DNA of 64,000 nt from Nodosilinea sp. E11 (GTDB lineage: Bacteria; Cyanobacteriota; Cyanobacteriia; Phormidesmidales; Phormidesmidaceae), in NCBI RefSeq assembly GCF_032813545.1, contig NZ_CP136514.1, positions 1 through 64,000 on the forward strand, given 5' to 3'. Shown in pieces: positions 63,231-64,000 of this stretch. Under the pieces are notes generated by a model. The model was not told the origin of the DNA. It searched no databases and worked only from the letters and a program-made list of their open reading frames with translations. Numbering within the stretch: position 1 is the stretch's first letter; every line of letters begins with the position of its first letter. The position numbers were made by a program, and so were the translations under genes.

Positions 63231-63602
63231 ATGCCCGACCAGCTGATTGTGTGCAAAAGCTGCGGCTTTACCGCCGCTGAAGAAAAGCGCGACGGGGAGA
63301 CTGGCGGTGCCCATCTGCTGAAACACCTGGAAGCGCTGTACGAGCAGTGGCCCCGCAAAGATGAGATGGCGATCGCATCTACCGGGTGTCTGTGCATTTG
63401 TGAACAGCCCCGCGCGATCGCCTACGTGGGCACCGGCAAAACCACCTATCTCTTCACCGACTTTGACCCCACCACCTGCGCCACCGACCTGCTCACCGCT
63501 GCCGCACTCTACCTCGACAGCGACGATGGCATGGTGCCCTACTTCAAGCTGCCCGATGAGCTGCAATCTCGCAGAATGGCGCGCATTCCGCCTGCGCCTT
63601 GA
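63231..63602 (+). CDS. DUF1636 metal/cluster-binding protein
   Basis: 123 residues. CKSCGF at residues 8-13 and GCLCICEQPRAIAYVG near 52-67 place Cys residues as in a thioredoxin-like 2Fe-2S ferredoxin, the pattern of the DUF1636 family. Proteins of this family are often found next to metal or cobalamin transport genes; here it follows an iron-binding lipoprotein by 2 bp, so it may have a role in releasing or handling iron. The exact reaction is unknown. Confidence 0.8.
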   Translation: MPDQLIVCKSCGFTAAEEKRDGETGGAHLLKHLEALYEQWPRKDEMAIASTGCLCICEQPRAIAYVGTGKTTYLFTDFDPTTCATDLLTAAALYLDSDDGMVPYFKLPDELQSRRMARIPPAP

Positions 63603-63638
63603 GGGAGTTGTCTGGGCGCATGAGGTCTGCGATCGCAC

Positions 63639-64000
63639 TCAATCATCGTTCCGTTGATCTGATTTGCCCGTTTGTCGTTCAAGCGGTGTCAGTACACGAA
63701 GGGTTAAAAAAGTAACTGCGCTCAAAAGAACTGCTATCTCGTATCGGGAATAGGCGATCGCGGCACCGATCGCACCTGTGGTCCACACACTTGCAGCTGT
63801 TGCTGTGCCCCGTACGTTGGCCCCTTCTTTGAGAATTGCACCTCCGCCAATAAAACCGATACCACTCATGAGCCCTTGAATAATGCGGGATTGGGCATCT
63901 GCACTTGCGCCAATAACTGAAATAGCAACTAGAACATAGCCACAGCTAGCAACTGCAACGAGAGGGAAAGTACGGAGTCCCATAATCCGGGTTGACTGCT
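63639..64000 (-). CDS. MgtC/SapB-family membrane protein (5' end beyond the window)
   Basis: The minus strand encodes MGLRTFPLVAVASCGYVLVA, then SRIIQGLMSGIGFIGGGAIL and VRGTATAASVWTTGAIGAAI, the conserved MgtC transmembrane block, with four helices visible. The frame stays open up to the right edge (TRIMGLRTF), so the usual N-terminal helix lies outside. MgtC-like proteins affect Mg2+ homeostasis or F-type ATP synthase activity in other bacteria; the role here is unknown. Confidence 0.85.
   Translation of the reverse strand, partial: QSTRIMGLRTFPLVAVASCGYVLVAISVIGASADAQSRIIQGLMSGIGFIGGGAILKEGANVRGTATAASVWTTGAIGAAIAYSRYEIAVLLSAVTFLTLRVLTPLERQTGKSDQRNDD

Overview
The window reads as chromosomal DNA of a cyanobacterium. 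The HIP1 octamer GCGATCGC and its close variants recur throughout, inside genes and between them, and several protein types are typical of cyanobacteria: AMIN-domain TonB receptors, TnsB/TnsC/TniQ of the type V-K CAST (CRISPR-associated transposon) kind, and DUF1636. Genus cannot be fixed from the sequence; a filamentous Leptolyngbya/Nodosilinea-like organism is only a guess. I recognised no rRNA, tRNA or CRISPR array.

Region 1 (1-9.2 kb) is an accessory island. A Tn7/Tn5053-like transposition operon (tnsB-tnsC-tniQ, minus strand) has the protein sizes of type V-K CASTs. Its terminus, at 4032, carries five 19-bp repeats, one of which is also the tnsB start codon region. The rest of the element, where Cas12k and a CRISPR array would be expected, lies to the left of the window. 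To the right are two further decayed copies of the same terminus (about 5273-5400 and 5738-6063), each retaining a fragment of tnsB in the same orientation. All three termini sit next to copies of an unrecognised two-gene module, here called orfA-orfB, which has a conserved upstream inverted repeat. Small hypothetical genes, an Xre-type regulator and an HNH remnant follow.

Region 2 (9.2-31.1 kb) is a surface-polysaccharide cluster. It holds multi-domain GT4/GT2 glycosyltransferases, a methyltransferase-UbiA-TPR fusion, a Wzm/Wzt ABC exporter and two TPR-sulfotransferases, one of them probably frameshifted. This suggests synthesis and export of a sulfated, methylated extracellular glycan.

Region 3 (31.2-35.5 kb) is a small defence island: a decayed DUF499 ATPase gene, a DUF6508-macrodomain protein and a DarTG DNA ADP-ribosylation toxin-antitoxin pair.

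Region 4 (36-44.1 kb) is mixed housekeeping: a UGT-type glycosyltransferase with a pyridoxamine-oxidase-like partner, an NmrA-like reductase, RNase H, a NadR-like bifunctional enzyme, and a LysR regulator divergent from an SDR and a MATE exporter. A short interspersed repeat occurs twice.

Region 5 (44.2-46.2 kb) is a second small accessory island. It has an IS200-like transposase whose HUH motif is altered, a paralog of the unknown gene at 7968, and another broken orfB copy, so it mirrors island 1.

Region 6 (46.4-63.6 kb) is a siderophore-iron uptake locus. An ABC exporter is followed by three repeated modules of AraC regulator, AMIN-TonB receptor and periplasmic binding lipoprotein. Fur-box-like sites precede several genes. 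The third receptor looks like a recombinant, with a local GC-rich AMIN N-terminus joined to a lower-GC FhuA-like receptor. The window ends inside an MgtC/SapB-family gene.
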